Below are positions 1 to 9,748 of a stretch of 64,000 nt of DNA, one piece after another (positions within the stretch are counted from its first letter, which is position 1; every line of letters begins with the position of its first letter). The stretch spans positions 1,933,501-1,997,500 of the forward strand of contig NZ_CP029639.1 of NCBI RefSeq assembly GCF_003268635.1, written 5' to 3'. Both the position numbers and the translations under genes were made by a program. Under the pieces are notes generated by a model. It made no database searches. It was given only the letters and a program-made list of their open reading frames with translations, and was not told where the DNA came from. The DNA comes from Paenibacillus sp. DCT19. GTDB lineage: Bacteria > Bacillota > Bacilli > Paenibacillales > Paenibacillaceae.

Positions 1-744
1 TTACGTGGTAGAAAAGGAATCCGAGAAAATCTGGAGGAACAAGTAGATCTCGTTGTTCTAGAACCCAATCAGTACAAAGGAAAATGGTCTGAACTGTTTG
101 GCAATGACCATCCGATCTTTGTAGAATTCGGTATGGGCAAAGGGCAATTTATTAGCCAAATGAGCTACAAATATCCGGAGTTTAACTTTATCGGAATTGA
201 TATGTACGATGAGCTCGTTCGTCGTGCTAGTGAGAAAGCTCGTAATGCGTGGAGTCAGGCAGAAGTGGAAACACCACCTAACCTGAAGCTGGCGCTCGCT
301 AATATTGAACAAATTGAGGATGTATTCGATCCAGAGGAACTGGAACGTATCTATCTGAACTTCAGTGATCCTTGGCCAAAAGCTAAGCATGCACGTCGTC
401 GTTTGACACATCCACGTTTCTTGAAAAAATATAAAGAATTGCTCAATACTAGAGGACAAATTCACTTCAAGACTGATTCGGAGACGTTGTTTGAATTCTC
501 GCTCAATTCCATTGCTGACTTCGGTCTGCAAATGACAAACATCTCCTTGAACTTGCACCGGGACGGATTGAATGAAGAACATGTCATGACCGAGTATGAG
601 CAGAAGTTCATGGGCAAAGGTATGAATATTCACCGTGTTGAAGTCGTTGTTGGTGAAGAGGCTTTGCGTGAATATCAACAAATGCGTTTGGACAAGTACA
701 AAGTGCGTGAGACTTCCGAAACGGCTGAAGACACGCAAGAATAA
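1..744 (+). CDS. trmB: tRNA (guanine-N7-)-methyltransferase, 5' truncated by the window edge
   Basis: TrmB uses S-adenosylmethionine to methylate guanosine 46 in the variable loop of tRNAs. The reading frame is open from base 1, so the start codon lies outside the window; 247 codons are visible. The SAM-binding glycine motif VEFGMGKGQF is around codons 42-51, and the family motif FSDPWPKAKHARRR is around codons 121-134, with the substrate-binding aspartate and RRL segment. The acidic tail ends at TAA 742-744. A shared hairpin terminator separates it from the convergent AraC-type gene. Identification is firm; only the N-terminus is missing. Confidence 0.95.
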   Translation, partial: LRGRKGIRENLEEQVDLVVLEPNQYKGKWSELFGNDHPIFVEFGMGKGQFISQMSYKYPEFNFIGIDMYDELVRRASEKARNAWSQAEVETPPNLKLALANIEQIEDVFDPEELERIYLNFSDPWPKAKHARRRLTHPRFLKKYKELLNTRGQIHFKTDSETLFEFSLNSIADFGLQMTNISLNLHRDGLNEEHVMTEYEQKFMGKGMNIHRVEVVVGEEALREYQQMRLDKYKVRETSETAEDTQE

Positions 745-770
745 TTGATCTACATCAATTGATGTCATTA

Positions 771-822
771 GCAAAGCGACACAGAGAGCAGTAGCCATAA
801 CTCTCAAGTGTCGCTTTTTTGC
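771..822. terminator. bidirectional intrinsic terminator between trmB and the AraC-type regulator
   Basis: An inverted repeat (AAAGCGACAC / GTGTCGCTTT) is followed by a T run on the plus strand and preceded by A residues. It can serve trmB (+) and the convergent regulator (-), whose stop codon is 5 bases downstream. Confidence 0.75.
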
Positions 823-826
823 TTGT

Positions 827-3079
827 TTAAGACTCTGAATGTAATTCTTTGCGGCGATAATCATTAGGCGTAACTCCATTGAACTTCTTGAACATGCGAT
901 AAAAATAGGAGCTGTTGGTGAAGCCTGTTCTTTCTGCAATATCTGCAACGGAATTCTCTGTCTCAATTAATAGATCCTGAGCTTTCACAATACGAGTTTC
1001 ATTAATGACATCGGTTAGCCCTTTTAATGTTAGTTGCTTATACAGTCTGCTTATATAGATTGGAGACATCGTCAATTCTTCTGCAATAGAGGTGAGGCAA
1101 AGGTTCGTGTCCGCGTAATCCCGCTCAATAATGCTGTTAATTCGGCGGATCAGCTCATCATGTTTAAGTGTTCGCTTCTCCTCCACCTTGGAGCCTAGTT
1201 CATCGAACAGTTGATAGAAGTGGGCATGCACTTCACTAAGATCCTCGGCCTCATGGAGTGGTAGCATCGTGCCATCCGAAATAGAGTTAAGCGTCAGCTG
1301 GTTATTCTTTTTGAGTGTGTTGCGTACATGGTTTAGTGTCATTGTAAGATGTGAGAGCGCGAGCTGGAAGACATTGAACGGATACTTCGCCGTTTCATTA
1401 ACGATCGTGGTATACACCTGTTTTGCTTCCTCTGTTTTGCCTGTCATCAAACAATCGATGAGCTGTTTTTCCTTACCAACAGGGAAGGCGTACTCTTTCG
1501 CACGATAGGCCATGATGTCTGACGTGTACAGTAGACAGCCAGAACCATGGAATAATCGATGCAGTGAGGCTTCCGCTGACCTTGCATAAGATGCAATGCA
1601 GTCCTCAAGAGACTTTTCTTCTGGTCCGATTGTAAAGGATATGGAGCATTTCAGATGTAGCATGACCGCATCCTGTAGCATTAGCAGTAACTCCTCGATC
1701 TTTTGCTCTCCAACACCCACTGAATGTTGACCCGGATCTTTCTCGTTGAAAATAAGCGTAATCAGATCTCCACCCATATCTATGGCTTCGGAATGATACA
1801 TCGTTTCAATTGTTTCTGTACATATGTTCATCATCGCGTATTTAACCAATTTGACCTCGTCCCGGTAAGTGTCACAAAAGTCGGCAAAGTGATCGATTCG
1901 AAGCAAGACAAGTCTAGAGCTACGCTGCACATCTAAGGATGAACCGTAGAATTTCATGCGCTCTGCAAGTAACCCACACGTAAACGTCTCACGTCTTTGG
2001 AGAGCTCCACGCAAATAATCTTGTCTGAGAATGTGCAGGCTTCCTCGCCGCTCTGCTTCCATCACACGCATGCGAACGAGAACTTTATCAATAGGATGAT
2101 ATAACTTGCGAGATACAAGGTAAGACAACAGCAAACCAACAACCAACAGTCCAAGGCAGAAAAGGACGGTATGGGTTCGCATATTCCGGATGTCTGTAGT
2201 AATCAGGTCGTAAGGTGTAATTCGCACATATCGCCAGCCTAGATTATCAGGAGAGGTATAGGTAATGAGTGATTTTTCCCCATCCACTTCTGCGGTGAAG
2301 AATGCGGACTTGGCTTCGTTTTGCAGAATAGGCTGTATAAACGATTCACCAGAGAGATCCTTCATTAATGCCCGTTCACCAAAATCAGACAATAACTCGC
2401 CTTTCTCATTAATAATGAATGTACTGCCAGGCTGATCCTCTGAATTGATGTTGGGACTTAGCCAGTCATCCTTGATGTTTACAATGACAGCATAATTCAG
2501 CTTGGCATTATCGTTGATCGTGTCATAGCACAAGTAGGTGTAACTGTTGACCTCGGTTTCTTCTGTCGTGCCAACCTGATATGTACGTGGGATGGGGACA
2601 AAGGGTTTATAGTCATGGAATTGCCGAAGAATCTCCGTGATCCCGTGATCGTCAATGTCAGAGATGGATTGTTGTCCAGTACGAACACCATCTGAACTGA
2701 TGAAGAACTCATTGCTTTTGGAGTTGTACACATAGATGGATTCAATAAAAGGAAGGGACATGCGGTAGTTATCAAGCTGCTCCATGGCGGGAGTAATCTC
2801 ATATATGCTCGGTTTGGAGTATAGGAGTAGAGCGGAAATCGTGTAATCCTGATAGATCTGATAAGACAAGGATTTGGCGGTCTCTGTCATTTTGGAAACT
2901 TCACGACTCGCCTGTGTGAGACTATCCATATCGGTACGATAGACTTGGCGAAGAGCAATGCGATTATAGTTGGCGTATAAAATGACAGTAGCAACAAGCA
3001 AGGTAGCGACCGTGCTGATGATAATGCCAACCAGAATCCGTGTAAACACCTTTTGGCTGTCTTCCGAACGTTTACGCAC
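827..3079 (-). CDS. membrane-anchored AraC-family transcriptional regulator with extracellular sensor domain
   Basis: This 750-residue protein has a transmembrane helix near residues 14-34, an extracytoplasmic region of about 270 residues (probably Cache-like), a second transmembrane helix near residues 303-325, a long cytoplasmic middle region and a C-terminal AraC double helix-turn-helix around residues 650-745 (LCLTSIAEELTMSPIYISRL, then SVADIAERTGFTNSSYFYRM). This architecture is common in Paenibacillus, where such genes sit next to LplB/YtcP-type sugar transporters. It is divergent from exactly such a transporter, so it probably senses an extracellular sugar and controls that operon. The ligand cannot be told from the sequence. 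Confidence 0.88.
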   Translation of the reverse strand: MRKRSEDSQKVFTRILVGIIISTVATLLVATVILYANYNRIALRQVYRTDMDSLTQASREVSKMTETAKSLSYQIYQDYTISALLLYSKPSIYEITPAMEQLDNYRMSLPFIESIYVYNSKSNEFFISSDGVRTGQQSISDIDDHGITEILRQFHDYKPFVPIPRTYQVGTTEETEVNSYTYLCYDTINDNAKLNYAVIVNIKDDWLSPNINSEDQPGSTFIINEKGELLSDFGERALMKDLSGESFIQPILQNEAKSAFFTAEVDGEKSLITYTSPDNLGWRYVRITPYDLITTDIRNMRTHTVLFCLGLLVVGLLLSYLVSRKLYHPIDKVLVRMRVMEAERRGSLHILRQDYLRGALQRRETFTCGLLAERMKFYGSSLDVQRSSRLVLLRIDHFADFCDTYRDEVKLVKYAMMNICTETIETMYHSEAIDMGGDLITLIFNEKDPGQHSVGVGEQKIEELLLMLQDAVMLHLKCSISFTIGPEEKSLEDCIASYARSAEASLHRLFHGSGCLLYTSDIMAYRAKEYAFPVGKEKQLIDCLMTGKTEEAKQVYTTIVNETAKYPFNVFQLALSHLTMTLNHVRNTLKKNNQLTLNSISDGTMLPLHEAEDLSEVHAHFYQLFDELGSKVEEKRTLKHDELIRRINSIIERDYADTNLCLTSIAEELTMSPIYISRLYKQLTLKGLTDVINETRIVKAQDLLIETENSVADIAERTGFTNSSYFYRMFKKFNGVTPNDYRRKELHSES

Positions 3080-3484
3080 TACTTTTCCCCTCCATTTCTA
3101 ATGTATACATGATGGGTGAAGCATCGTTTTGATCAAGCCAAGTTCATTCACAGAAGTCCATAGTCATCCAGAGGTGGCAAAATAAATTATATATTATGTA
3201 TGCGTTTACATCAATGCTGTACATAGGATTGGGCTGTCATTACAAACGTAAAGTTCAACTTTCGCTTGATTGTTCACTACGCCTAGCGTATGTACGATAT
3301 CAACATTTGTGAACGTTCAGCTGTTCATTTCACTGTTCGTTCAAATTGTTCATATTCACTTTGGCAAGATCGTTCATTTTCCGGACGGATGATTCAGTAT
3401 TCAAGAGCGGCAGGGGCATCTACAATAAAAACCAGAGCTCCACAGCGCACCAGCGCCGTCAAGAAATTCGGGAGGGATCGAGCC
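3080..3484. promoter_or_regulatory. divergent intergenic region between regulator and sugar transporter, with a candidate cre site
   Basis: This 405-bp region must hold the promoters of the regulator (-) and the transport operon (+). At 3197-3210, TGTATGCGTTTACA fits the CcpA cre pattern TGNAANCGNWWNCA with one mismatch, which would suit carbon catabolite control of a sugar transporter. The frame of the first permease stays open back to 3290, but the upstream part looks non-coding. I could not define a convincing -35/-10 pair. Confidence 0.4.
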
Positions 3485-4390
3485 ATGCTCAAAGAATTGA
3501 ACAAAAACAAAATGTTGTTTCTGATGCTGCTACCTACACTGATCTTTTTTCTGATTAACTCGTATTTTCCGATGGTCGGCATCTACTACGCCTTTACGAG
3601 GTATGATTTTGAAGGTGGTTTGTTCGGTAGTCCATTTGTAGGTTTGGAGAACTTCAAGTTTCTCTGGCAATCAGGAATGCTCCTGAAGCTGACCACGAAT
3701 ACCGTGGGTTACAATCTAGCCTTCATTATATTAGGAAACGGACTCGCTATCTTTTGCGCAATCATGCTCAGTGAGATCAGGGGCAAAGTGTTCAAAAAAG
3801 TTACCCAATCCGTTATGTTTTTACCGTATTTCATTTCATTTGTACTATTGAGTGTAATCGCTTACAACATGTTCAACTACGAATCCGGTTTTGTGAATAC
3901 AGTGCTGAAACGCTTCGAGGCAGGGCCGGTTGATATCTATAATACGCCGTGGATCTGGGTGTTCCTGATCATCATCTTCTATCTATGGAAGAACCTCGGA
4001 TACAGCATGGTCATCTATCTGGCTGCCATCACAGGCATCAGTGATGAATACTACGAGGCGGCTCGTATGGATGGGGCGAATATCTTTCAACGTATCTGGT
4101 ACATTACGGTTCCGATGTTGAAACCAACGTTTGTTATTCTGCTGCTCTTCTCATTAGGAAGCATTATGAAGGGGCAATTTGATCTCTTTTACCAACTGAT
4201 CGGAAACAACGGGGTGCTATATAATGCCACCGATATTATTGATACGTACGTATATCGCTCGTTGAAGGTGACCTTTGATATTGGCATGGCGACAGCTGCT
4301 GGGCTGTATCAATCACTGTTCGGCTTTATTCTTATCATGACGGTCAATTACATCATTCGCAAAGTGAATGAGGATTACGCTTTGTTCTAG
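3485..4390 (+). CDS. sugar ABC transporter permease, LplB/YteP type
   Basis: This is an inner-membrane permease subunit of an oligosaccharide ABC importer. From ATG 3485 it is 301 residues with about six transmembrane helices. The binding-protein-dependent transport signature loop, EAARMDGANIFQRIWYITVP, lies around residues 191-210 and contacts the ATPase. I chose ATG 3485 because GGAGGG at 3471-3476 sits 8 bases upstream and the protein then begins MLKELNKNK like its relatives. The same frame is open to 3290 with an alternative ATG at 3389, but neither has a ribosome site. No ATPase is encoded nearby, so a shared MsmX-type ATPase elsewhere is likely. Confidence 0.88.
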   Translation: MLKELNKNKMLFLMLLPTLIFFLINSYFPMVGIYYAFTRYDFEGGLFGSPFVGLENFKFLWQSGMLLKLTTNTVGYNLAFIILGNGLAIFCAIMLSEIRGKVFKKVTQSVMFLPYFISFVLLSVIAYNMFNYESGFVNTVLKRFEAGPVDIYNTPWIWVFLIIIFYLWKNLGYSMVIYLAAITGISDEYYEAARMDGANIFQRIWYITVPMLKPTFVILLLFSLGSIMKGQFDLFYQLIGNNGVLYNATDIIDTYVYRSLKVTFDIGMATAAGLYQSLFGFILIMTVNYIIRKVNEDYALF

Positions 4391-4420
4391 AACGCCCAAT
4401 AGGCAGAAGGGAGACCAACT

Positions 4421-5320
4421 ATGCATACTCGTGCCAGAGATTCGGAATTCACAATGCTCTTTCAAGTGATCGCGTACACCTTTATTTTGTTTCTTTCCAT
4501 TATCTGTTTGGTGCCATTTCTACTGATTTTGTCTGGTTCATTCAGCAGTAATGAATCCATCGTGAGGGACGGATACCATCTGTTTCCCACCGATTTTTCA
4601 CTGGAAGGTTATAAGATGGTATTCAAATTCCCTACACAGGTACTCAAAGCCTATGGCGTCACTGTATTTACGACCGTTGTAGGAACAGCGCTTGGACTAT
4701 TCTTCATCACAATGGCGGGCTTTGTGCTACAGCGCAAAGATTTCAAATACCGGAATACATTCTCCTTCTTCATCTACTTTACGACCTTGTTCGGTGGAGG
4801 ACTTGTGCCTTGGTACATCATGCTGGCGAATTACTTTAACTTGACCGATACGTACACCGTATTGATCTTCCCTGGCCTCATGACGCCATTTCTCATCATT
4901 CTAATGAAAAATTTTATTCGATCCGCTGTTCCTGATGAGCTCATTGAGTCTGCCAAAATTGATGGCGCGAATGACTTCCGTATTTATTTCAGCGTTGTAT
5001 TGAATTTGGCGATGCCTGGCATTGCCACAGTTGGACTTTTCCTCGCACTCGGATACTGGAATGACTGGTTTACATCATCGCTGTTTATCAACAATCCGGA
5101 TATGTATCAATTGCAATTCTATCTATACAACACGATGAACACGATTACGTTTATAGATCAGATGGCGATTGGAACAGGTATTACGCTGAGCCAGGATGTA
5201 CCTACTGAATCGACCAAGATGGCGATGGCGATTATCGTGACAGGGCCGATCTTGTTCCTGTATCCGTTCGTCCAACGTTATTTTGTCAGAGGTCTGACGA
5301 TTGGTGCGGTTAAAGGTTAG
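4421..5320 (+). CDS. carbohydrate ABC transporter permease, YtcP type
   Basis: This is the second permease of the importer: 299 residues, about six transmembrane segments and a MalG-like fold. The EAA-type loop is ELIESAKIDGANDFRIYFSV, about two thirds along the protein. It ends with the family-typical RYFVRGLTIGAVKG tail. The start ATG 4421 follows AGAAGGGAG with good spacing. It lies 30 bases after the first permease and 105 bases before the binding protein, in one operon. Confidence 0.9.
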   Translation: MHTRARDSEFTMLFQVIAYTFILFLSIICLVPFLLILSGSFSSNESIVRDGYHLFPTDFSLEGYKMVFKFPTQVLKAYGVTVFTTVVGTALGLFFITMAGFVLQRKDFKYRNTFSFFIYFTTLFGGGLVPWYIMLANYFNLTDTYTVLIFPGLMTPFLIILMKNFIRSAVPDELIESAKIDGANDFRIYFSVVLNLAMPGIATVGLFLALGYWNDWFTSSLFINNPDMYQLQFYLYNTMNTITFIDQMAIGTGITLSQDVPTESTKMAMAIIVTGPILFLYPFVQRYFVRGLTIGAVKG

Positions 5321-5425
5321 AACGCGAAACCGATATGGCTTCAGGGCGGTTGCAGTCCGAACTTTCCTGTACCACATCGGATCTGCGCTAACATATACGT
5401 TTCAACACAAAAAGGGAGGATGCAT

Positions 5426-6976
5426 ATGCGAAACAAAACATTTCTTCGGCACCTGTCTCTAATTATTGCCTTGATGATGTTTGCTGGGGTGCTGGCCGCA
5501 TGTAACACCGGTTCGGGGGAATCGACACAAGGTAGTGCAGAGGGAGGCTCTTCAACTTCCAAAGGAGACAAAGTAACCCTGCAATTCTACATGCTTGGTG
5601 ATGCACCGAAAGACCTACCGACCATTGAATCAGAGATTAATAAATTGGCTGAGGCTGATCTGAACGTTAACGTCAAATTCAATTACACCTCCTGGACAGA
5701 CTGGGATCAAAAATATAAATTGCTGCTCTCCTCGGGGCAACCGATAGACCTTATCTTTACGGCCGATTGGACATTCTACCAATCCTATGCCAAAAAAGGT
5801 GCGTTCCTGGCGCTGGATGAAATGCTGCCTAAGGTTGCACCGACTCTGCAAGCACATGTACCAGAGGATATGTGGAATGCAGTCAAAATCAATGAAAAAA
5901 TCTATACAGTTCCTTCCACATGGATTGAATATGTAACCGAAGGTATTGCTTACCGTGAGGATCTGCGTGAGAAGTATAATTTGCCTAAGCCTGAATCCAT
6001 GGAGACGCTTGAAGCGTACCTTGAGGGGATCAAAGCGAATGAACCTGATATGATACCGATCGCAGACAGCAATGCGAATCATACCCATGGCATTCGTCAA
6101 TTGAACTCTAAGCTCGTAAATACGGCAGGTCAGTTACCTTACGGTCTGGACATCATGTATGAGTCACCTTCCAATGTTGCATCCTATTGGGGTTCAGCAC
6201 AGCACCTAGAAGATCTGAAGACTTATAAACGCTGGATGGACAAAGGATTTTTCCCGAAAAACGTACTGAATGTGAAGGACACCTCCAATTCACTACTGCA
6301 AAATGGCAAAGCAGCTGTGATTCTCTCTGGAGAGAATCCGAACAAATTCAATGCCGACGTGATCAAGATTCAGTCAACGCATCCAGATTGGAAGTTGGGT
6401 TATTTCCCATATCCGAATGCGAAAGGGTTTGCACAACCGGTTCATCCGATTCATAACGGTTTTGCGATTCCACGTAGCAGCAAAAATCCTGAACGCGCAT
6501 TGGCGTTCTATGAGAAGCTTGTAACGGATAAACGATACAACTGGCTTACTGAGTACGGCGTAGAGGGTAAAAACTTCGAAGTACAGGATGGCTACTACAA
6601 GATGATTGGCGATGCTCAAACCAACGGTTTCCCACGTGAAGGGATGAATGGCTGGGCATGGCGGAATCCGGAATTCATGCTGTATGACAAATCATTTGAC
6701 GATGTGCTGACCATGTTCGAGGAACTCGACAAAATTAAGAAGCCAGATATTTTCACTGGATTTGCAGAGGACTGGACACCTTATCAGGCTGAAAAGGCAG
6801 CACTGGAGCAAGTGGAGAAACAGTATCTCTACCCGCTTAACGTAGGCTTAGTAGCCGATGTCGAGGCAGGTCTGAATACATTTATGGAGAAGGCGAAGCA
6901 GGCAGGACTTGAAAAAATCCAAAGTGAATACACGAAACAGTGGCAAGAATATCTGAAATCAGCAGGAATTCAATAG
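5426..6976 (+). CDS. extracellular sugar-binding lipoprotein, LplA type
   Basis: This is the solute-binding component of the importer and captures an oligosaccharide or modified sugar outside the membrane. It has a basic N-terminus, a hydrophobic signal segment and a lipobox GVLAAC at about residue 26, so it is lipid-anchored. A Ser/Gly/Thr-rich linker precedes the bilobal domain. The length, 516 residues, is typical. ATG 5426 is preferred to ATG 5420 because GGGAGG at 5414-5419 abuts the earlier ATG and gives proper spacing only for the later one. The substrate is unknown. Confidence 0.9.
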   Translation: MRNKTFLRHLSLIIALMMFAGVLAACNTGSGESTQGSAEGGSSTSKGDKVTLQFYMLGDAPKDLPTIESEINKLAEADLNVNVKFNYTSWTDWDQKYKLLLSSGQPIDLIFTADWTFYQSYAKKGAFLALDEMLPKVAPTLQAHVPEDMWNAVKINEKIYTVPSTWIEYVTEGIAYREDLREKYNLPKPESMETLEAYLEGIKANEPDMIPIADSNANHTHGIRQLNSKLVNTAGQLPYGLDIMYESPSNVASYWGSAQHLEDLKTYKRWMDKGFFPKNVLNVKDTSNSLLQNGKAAVILSGENPNKFNADVIKIQSTHPDWKLGYFPYPNAKGFAQPVHPIHNGFAIPRSSKNPERALAFYEKLVTDKRYNWLTEYGVEGKNFEVQDGYYKMIGDAQTNGFPREGMNGWAWRNPEFMLYDKSFDDVLTMFEELDKIKKPDIFTGFAEDWTPYQAEKAALEQVEKQYLYPLNVGLVADVEAGLNTFMEKAKQAGLEKIQSEYTKQWQEYLKSAGIQ

Positions 6977-7072
6977 AGCTGTATTTGAAGTGCAACGATG
7001 TTGAACGAAGCTACTGATAGGCATTAATTGTAATGCGGAGATCGTGAGGTTTGCTATCTTGAACCAATATAC

Positions 7073-7110
7073 AAAAAAAGGTATCTTCATTTCGAAGATA
7101 CCTTTTTTTT
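7073..7110. terminator. bidirectional intrinsic terminator
   Basis: A perfect hairpin (GGTATCTTC / GAAGATACC) is flanked by seven A residues and eight T residues. It lies between the binding-protein gene (+) and the convergent glycosyltransferase (-) and suits both. Confidence 0.85.
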
Positions 7111-7137
7111 GTATGGATGGGAATTTGCTTAGAAACG

Positions 7138-8286
7138 TTAGAAGCTTGAATGGTCTGTTGGATAAGACCGGATCTCTAATAAATCAATAATGCTCTGCGC
7201 ACTCTGTGTTGGATGATACTTGGCAATTTGCGCCAAATGACGTTTACGTTTTCGGACAATATCCGGGTATTTATGTAGCAATCGATTCATCCATTTGACC
7301 ACAATATCTAGCGAAGTAATCGCTTCTCCAAGCCCTCTAGAAGTAAAATAATGAACATTCTCTTCTTCCTGACCCGGAATCGGATTATGAAATAACATCG
7401 GAATACCCTTGGCAAGTCCCTCACTACACGTCATTCCACCTGGCTTGGTGATGAGCAGATCGGACACCTCCATTAGTTTATCTACTTCGTTGGTGTACCC
7501 GATAATATGAATATTTTCTTTTTGATATATAGGATTCTGTTCCATACTGATTCTTACTTTGTCATTCCGCCCTAAGCAGAAAATGAGCTGAATATCCTTG
7601 TGCCAACGGGTAAGCGTCTGATTCACAACTTCATCACTGAGCATTCCCCAACCACCGCCCATGACTAAGACCGTAGGCATATTTTTCAAGTTAAACCTGC
7701 TCCGAATCTCATCTCGTCCGGGGTGCTCCCAAAAGTTAGGGTGAACCGGTATGCCTGTTACTCGAATTTTGTCTACAGATACACCTCTTAGCATCAGTTT
7801 GGACTTCACCTCATCTGTAGAGACGAGGTATAAGTCCACCTCAGGGCTGATCCATGTACCGTGCGCATCATAATCGGTAATTACGGTACACAGTGGCACT
7901 TGAACGCCCAGCCGCTTGAGTCTGGATATCACAGCACTTGGAATAGGGTGTGTACAAACGATGACATTTGGGCGAAGCTGACGAACAATGCTCCGTGTAT
8001 GAGTATAGAACAGCTTATGCAGCGCCAAAGTAGTCAATCGATTCAGCGACTTTTTATATTGATGTTTGTATACATAGCCGACTAACTTGGGCTGGTTGGT
8101 AACGGTTTTTTTGTATGCTGTAATAATTAATGGTGCAACTCGGGGATTAAGGAAGCTTCCGAGTTCAAGGACTTTGGTCTGCACATCTGTAGAAAGTTTG
8201 CGCAAACTGCTGGAAAGAGCGTAAGCCGCTTGGGTGTGTCCTGCACCAAAACCTTCTGATAATAGTAGTACTCGTTTTTTTTCCAC
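7138..8286 (-). CDS. UgtP/MGDG-synthase-like glycosyltransferase (GT28, MurG fold)
   Basis: This 382-residue protein starts with a diacylglycerol-glycosyltransferase N-terminal segment (LLLSEGFGAGHTQAAYAL) and carries the MurG-like donor site LLITKPGGMTCSEGLAKGIP with the family PGQEEENVHYF motif. B. subtilis UgtP, which transfers glucose to diacylglycerol for glycolipids and the lipoteichoic acid anchor, has the same length and motifs. The activity here is probably lipid glycosylation at the inner membrane leaflet; the acceptor and sugar number are uncertain. It lies 50 bases downstream of a PAP2 phosphatase on the same strand, which also suggests envelope lipid metabolism. Confidence 0.8.
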   Translation of the reverse strand: MEKKRVLLLSEGFGAGHTQAAYALSSSLRKLSTDVQTKVLELGSFLNPRVAPLIITAYKKTVTNQPKLVGYVYKHQYKKSLNRLTTLALHKLFYTHTRSIVRQLRPNVIVCTHPIPSAVISRLKRLGVQVPLCTVITDYDAHGTWISPEVDLYLVSTDEVKSKLMLRGVSVDKIRVTGIPVHPNFWEHPGRDEIRSRFNLKNMPTVLVMGGGWGMLSDEVVNQTLTRWHKDIQLIFCLGRNDKVRISMEQNPIYQKENIHIIGYTNEVDKLMEVSDLLITKPGGMTCSEGLAKGIPMLFHNPIPGQEEENVHYFTSRGLGEAITSLDIVVKWMNRLLHKYPDIVRKRKRHLAQIAKYHPTQSAQSIIDLLEIRSYPTDHSSF

Positions 8287-8336
8287 GCTTGATTCACCTG
8301 TTCCTGCTAGGTTTTCCTTCGTCTAACATATCGACT

Positions 8337-8864
8337 TTAAGTCCAGAATGCAACTGTTGCGAGTGCGACCAAAGTACCGATTGTAGCACCAGCAAGGACG
8401 TCGGAAGGATAGTGCAATCCCAGGTATATACGGGAGAATCCGACAACAAGCGCTACAGGCAACAATACGCTGAGAAGAAATGGATCCATTGTCATAAAAG
8501 GCACAGTAACCGAAAAGATGGCGGTGGTGTGTCCAGATGGGAATGAATGATCCGTCAAAGGATTGCGGAACGTGATCGTGTCTGGTAATGCAAGGTAAGG
8601 CCGTATACGAGGATACAGCTTCTTGGCGATCGCCACGGGAATATGGCTAACGGCTAAGGCTACACAGGCTTGGAGTCCTGTTGTATTCCATGGAGCCGGT
8701 GCGAACAACCATATCAACAGTGAAATGGCGATGGATGATGTTGCCCCGCCCAGATGGGTGAAGTAATAGAGCCAAAAATTCATAAACCGATTATGAAGTC
8801 GACCATTAATCCACATAAACACATTTCGATCATACTCTTGAAACTTAACAAATAAACGGCTCAT
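8337..8864 (-). CDS. PAP2-family phosphatase, probable undecaprenyl-diphosphatase (BcrC type)
   Basis: This 175-residue membrane protein has the three PAP2 phosphatase motifs in order: KLYPRIRPYL (K-x6-RP) near residue 80, PSGHTTAIF near residue 108 and SRIYLGLHYPSDVLAG near residue 143. BcrC-type enzymes dephosphorylate undecaprenyl pyrophosphate to recycle the cell-wall lipid carrier. Phosphatidylglycerophosphate phosphatase is the main alternative. About five transmembrane helices are visible. It is upstream of, and probably co-transcribed with, the UgtP-like gene. Confidence 0.8.
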   Translation of the reverse strand: MSRLFVKFQEYDRNVFMWINGRLHNRFMNFWLYYFTHLGGATSSIAISLLIWLFAPAPWNTTGLQACVALAVSHIPVAIAKKLYPRIRPYLALPDTITFRNPLTDHSFPSGHTTAIFSVTVPFMTMDPFLLSVLLPVALVVGFSRIYLGLHYPSDVLAGATIGTLVALATVAFWT

Positions 8865-8891
8865 ATTGGCCTCCTGCCAGTCAGGCCGCCC

Positions 8892-9054
8892 TAGAACGTG
8901 TCACAAAAATTGCTGTAGTGCATCTTGTACCGCATTTCGCTCCCTGCTGCGTCACTTTCCCTTGACGTGCCTGGGCATGCCAGCTGAAAACTTCCTTACT
9001 TGGAACGAAATTTCGGCAAAATCTGCTTTCTTCAGAATTTTTAGACACGCTCTA
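8892..9054. mobile_element. 163-bp palindromic MITE-like element
   Basis: The two ends form an imperfect terminal inverted repeat: TAGAACGTGTCACAAAAATT at 8892 against the complement of AATTTTTAGACACGCTCTA ending at 9054. The inner parts also pair, for example the block around 8930-8955 with 8999-9025, and GGCATGCC near the centre with GGCACGTC. The whole element could therefore fold into one long hairpin. It has no coding capacity. The form suggests a miniature inverted-repeat element or a large REP-like sequence. No clear target duplication was seen. Confidence 0.6.
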
Positions 9055-9748
9055 ATTGGCGGCAGTATTTCCGGGTAAGTTCTGGTTCCGGTTTTTTGTC
9101 CTGATTACTATATAACCGTTTTTAAGATGCTTAGGTTATTTCAGGGATATGTTTATCATATTTTTAAATGTTGTCCTTTTCAAGAAGAAGACATGTGAAG
9201 AAAGTAAAATTCATGTTAAAGAGTGGATGAAAACCCAACTTAACATTTTGACTTGGACGAGCCAAAAAAGATACAATGATTCAATGCTGCCGAAATGAGG
9301 TAAGAAATTGTGTGATTTATATTAAACTTTTGTTGAACTTTTTGGGCTTGGTTTGCGTTATTTAGATGTGTAGACTCTGAAGCTATATAGGCTTGGTAGA
9401 AAAAAAGCAGGGACTATAGAAATAAAAAACAAGCAAACGGCTGAAAATAAGACATAACTGGCATGAATGCAAGTGTACAGCATCGCGGAGTGCCAATTCA
9501 GCGTTTAATGTTCACATTTCTGCTTCAGGAAGTGAAATTGCGGTTTTGACAAATGGCTAAAAAGAATCCAAAATCGATAAAGCAGCCAATTAGGTTCTAG
9601 CCAAGTTTGAAACATTGTTCAAAGCACTCACGTAGTACTCAAAAGAACAGGGTCATATTCTGCACAACCAAAAAAATAAGATGCAGAAGCAGGAAGAGAA
9701 ACGCTTGTATTTAGTAAAGGGTTTGAATAAAAGGGGTAACAGAGAACG
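9055..9748 (+). promoter_or_regulatory. long leader and promoter of the GT2 glycosyltransferase gene
   Basis: A good sigma-A promoter candidate is TTGACT 9248-9253, an 18-base spacer and TACAAT 9272-9277. If used, it gives an untranslated leader of about 465 bases before ATG 9749. I recognise no known riboswitch in the leader and no intrinsic terminator just before the gene. The stretch holds no believable ORF. Confidence 0.45.

Noticed and set aside
58..966. 302-codon minus-strand ORF across trmB and the AraC gene end
   Set aside because: It runs opposite two firm genes and has no family motif or ribosome site.
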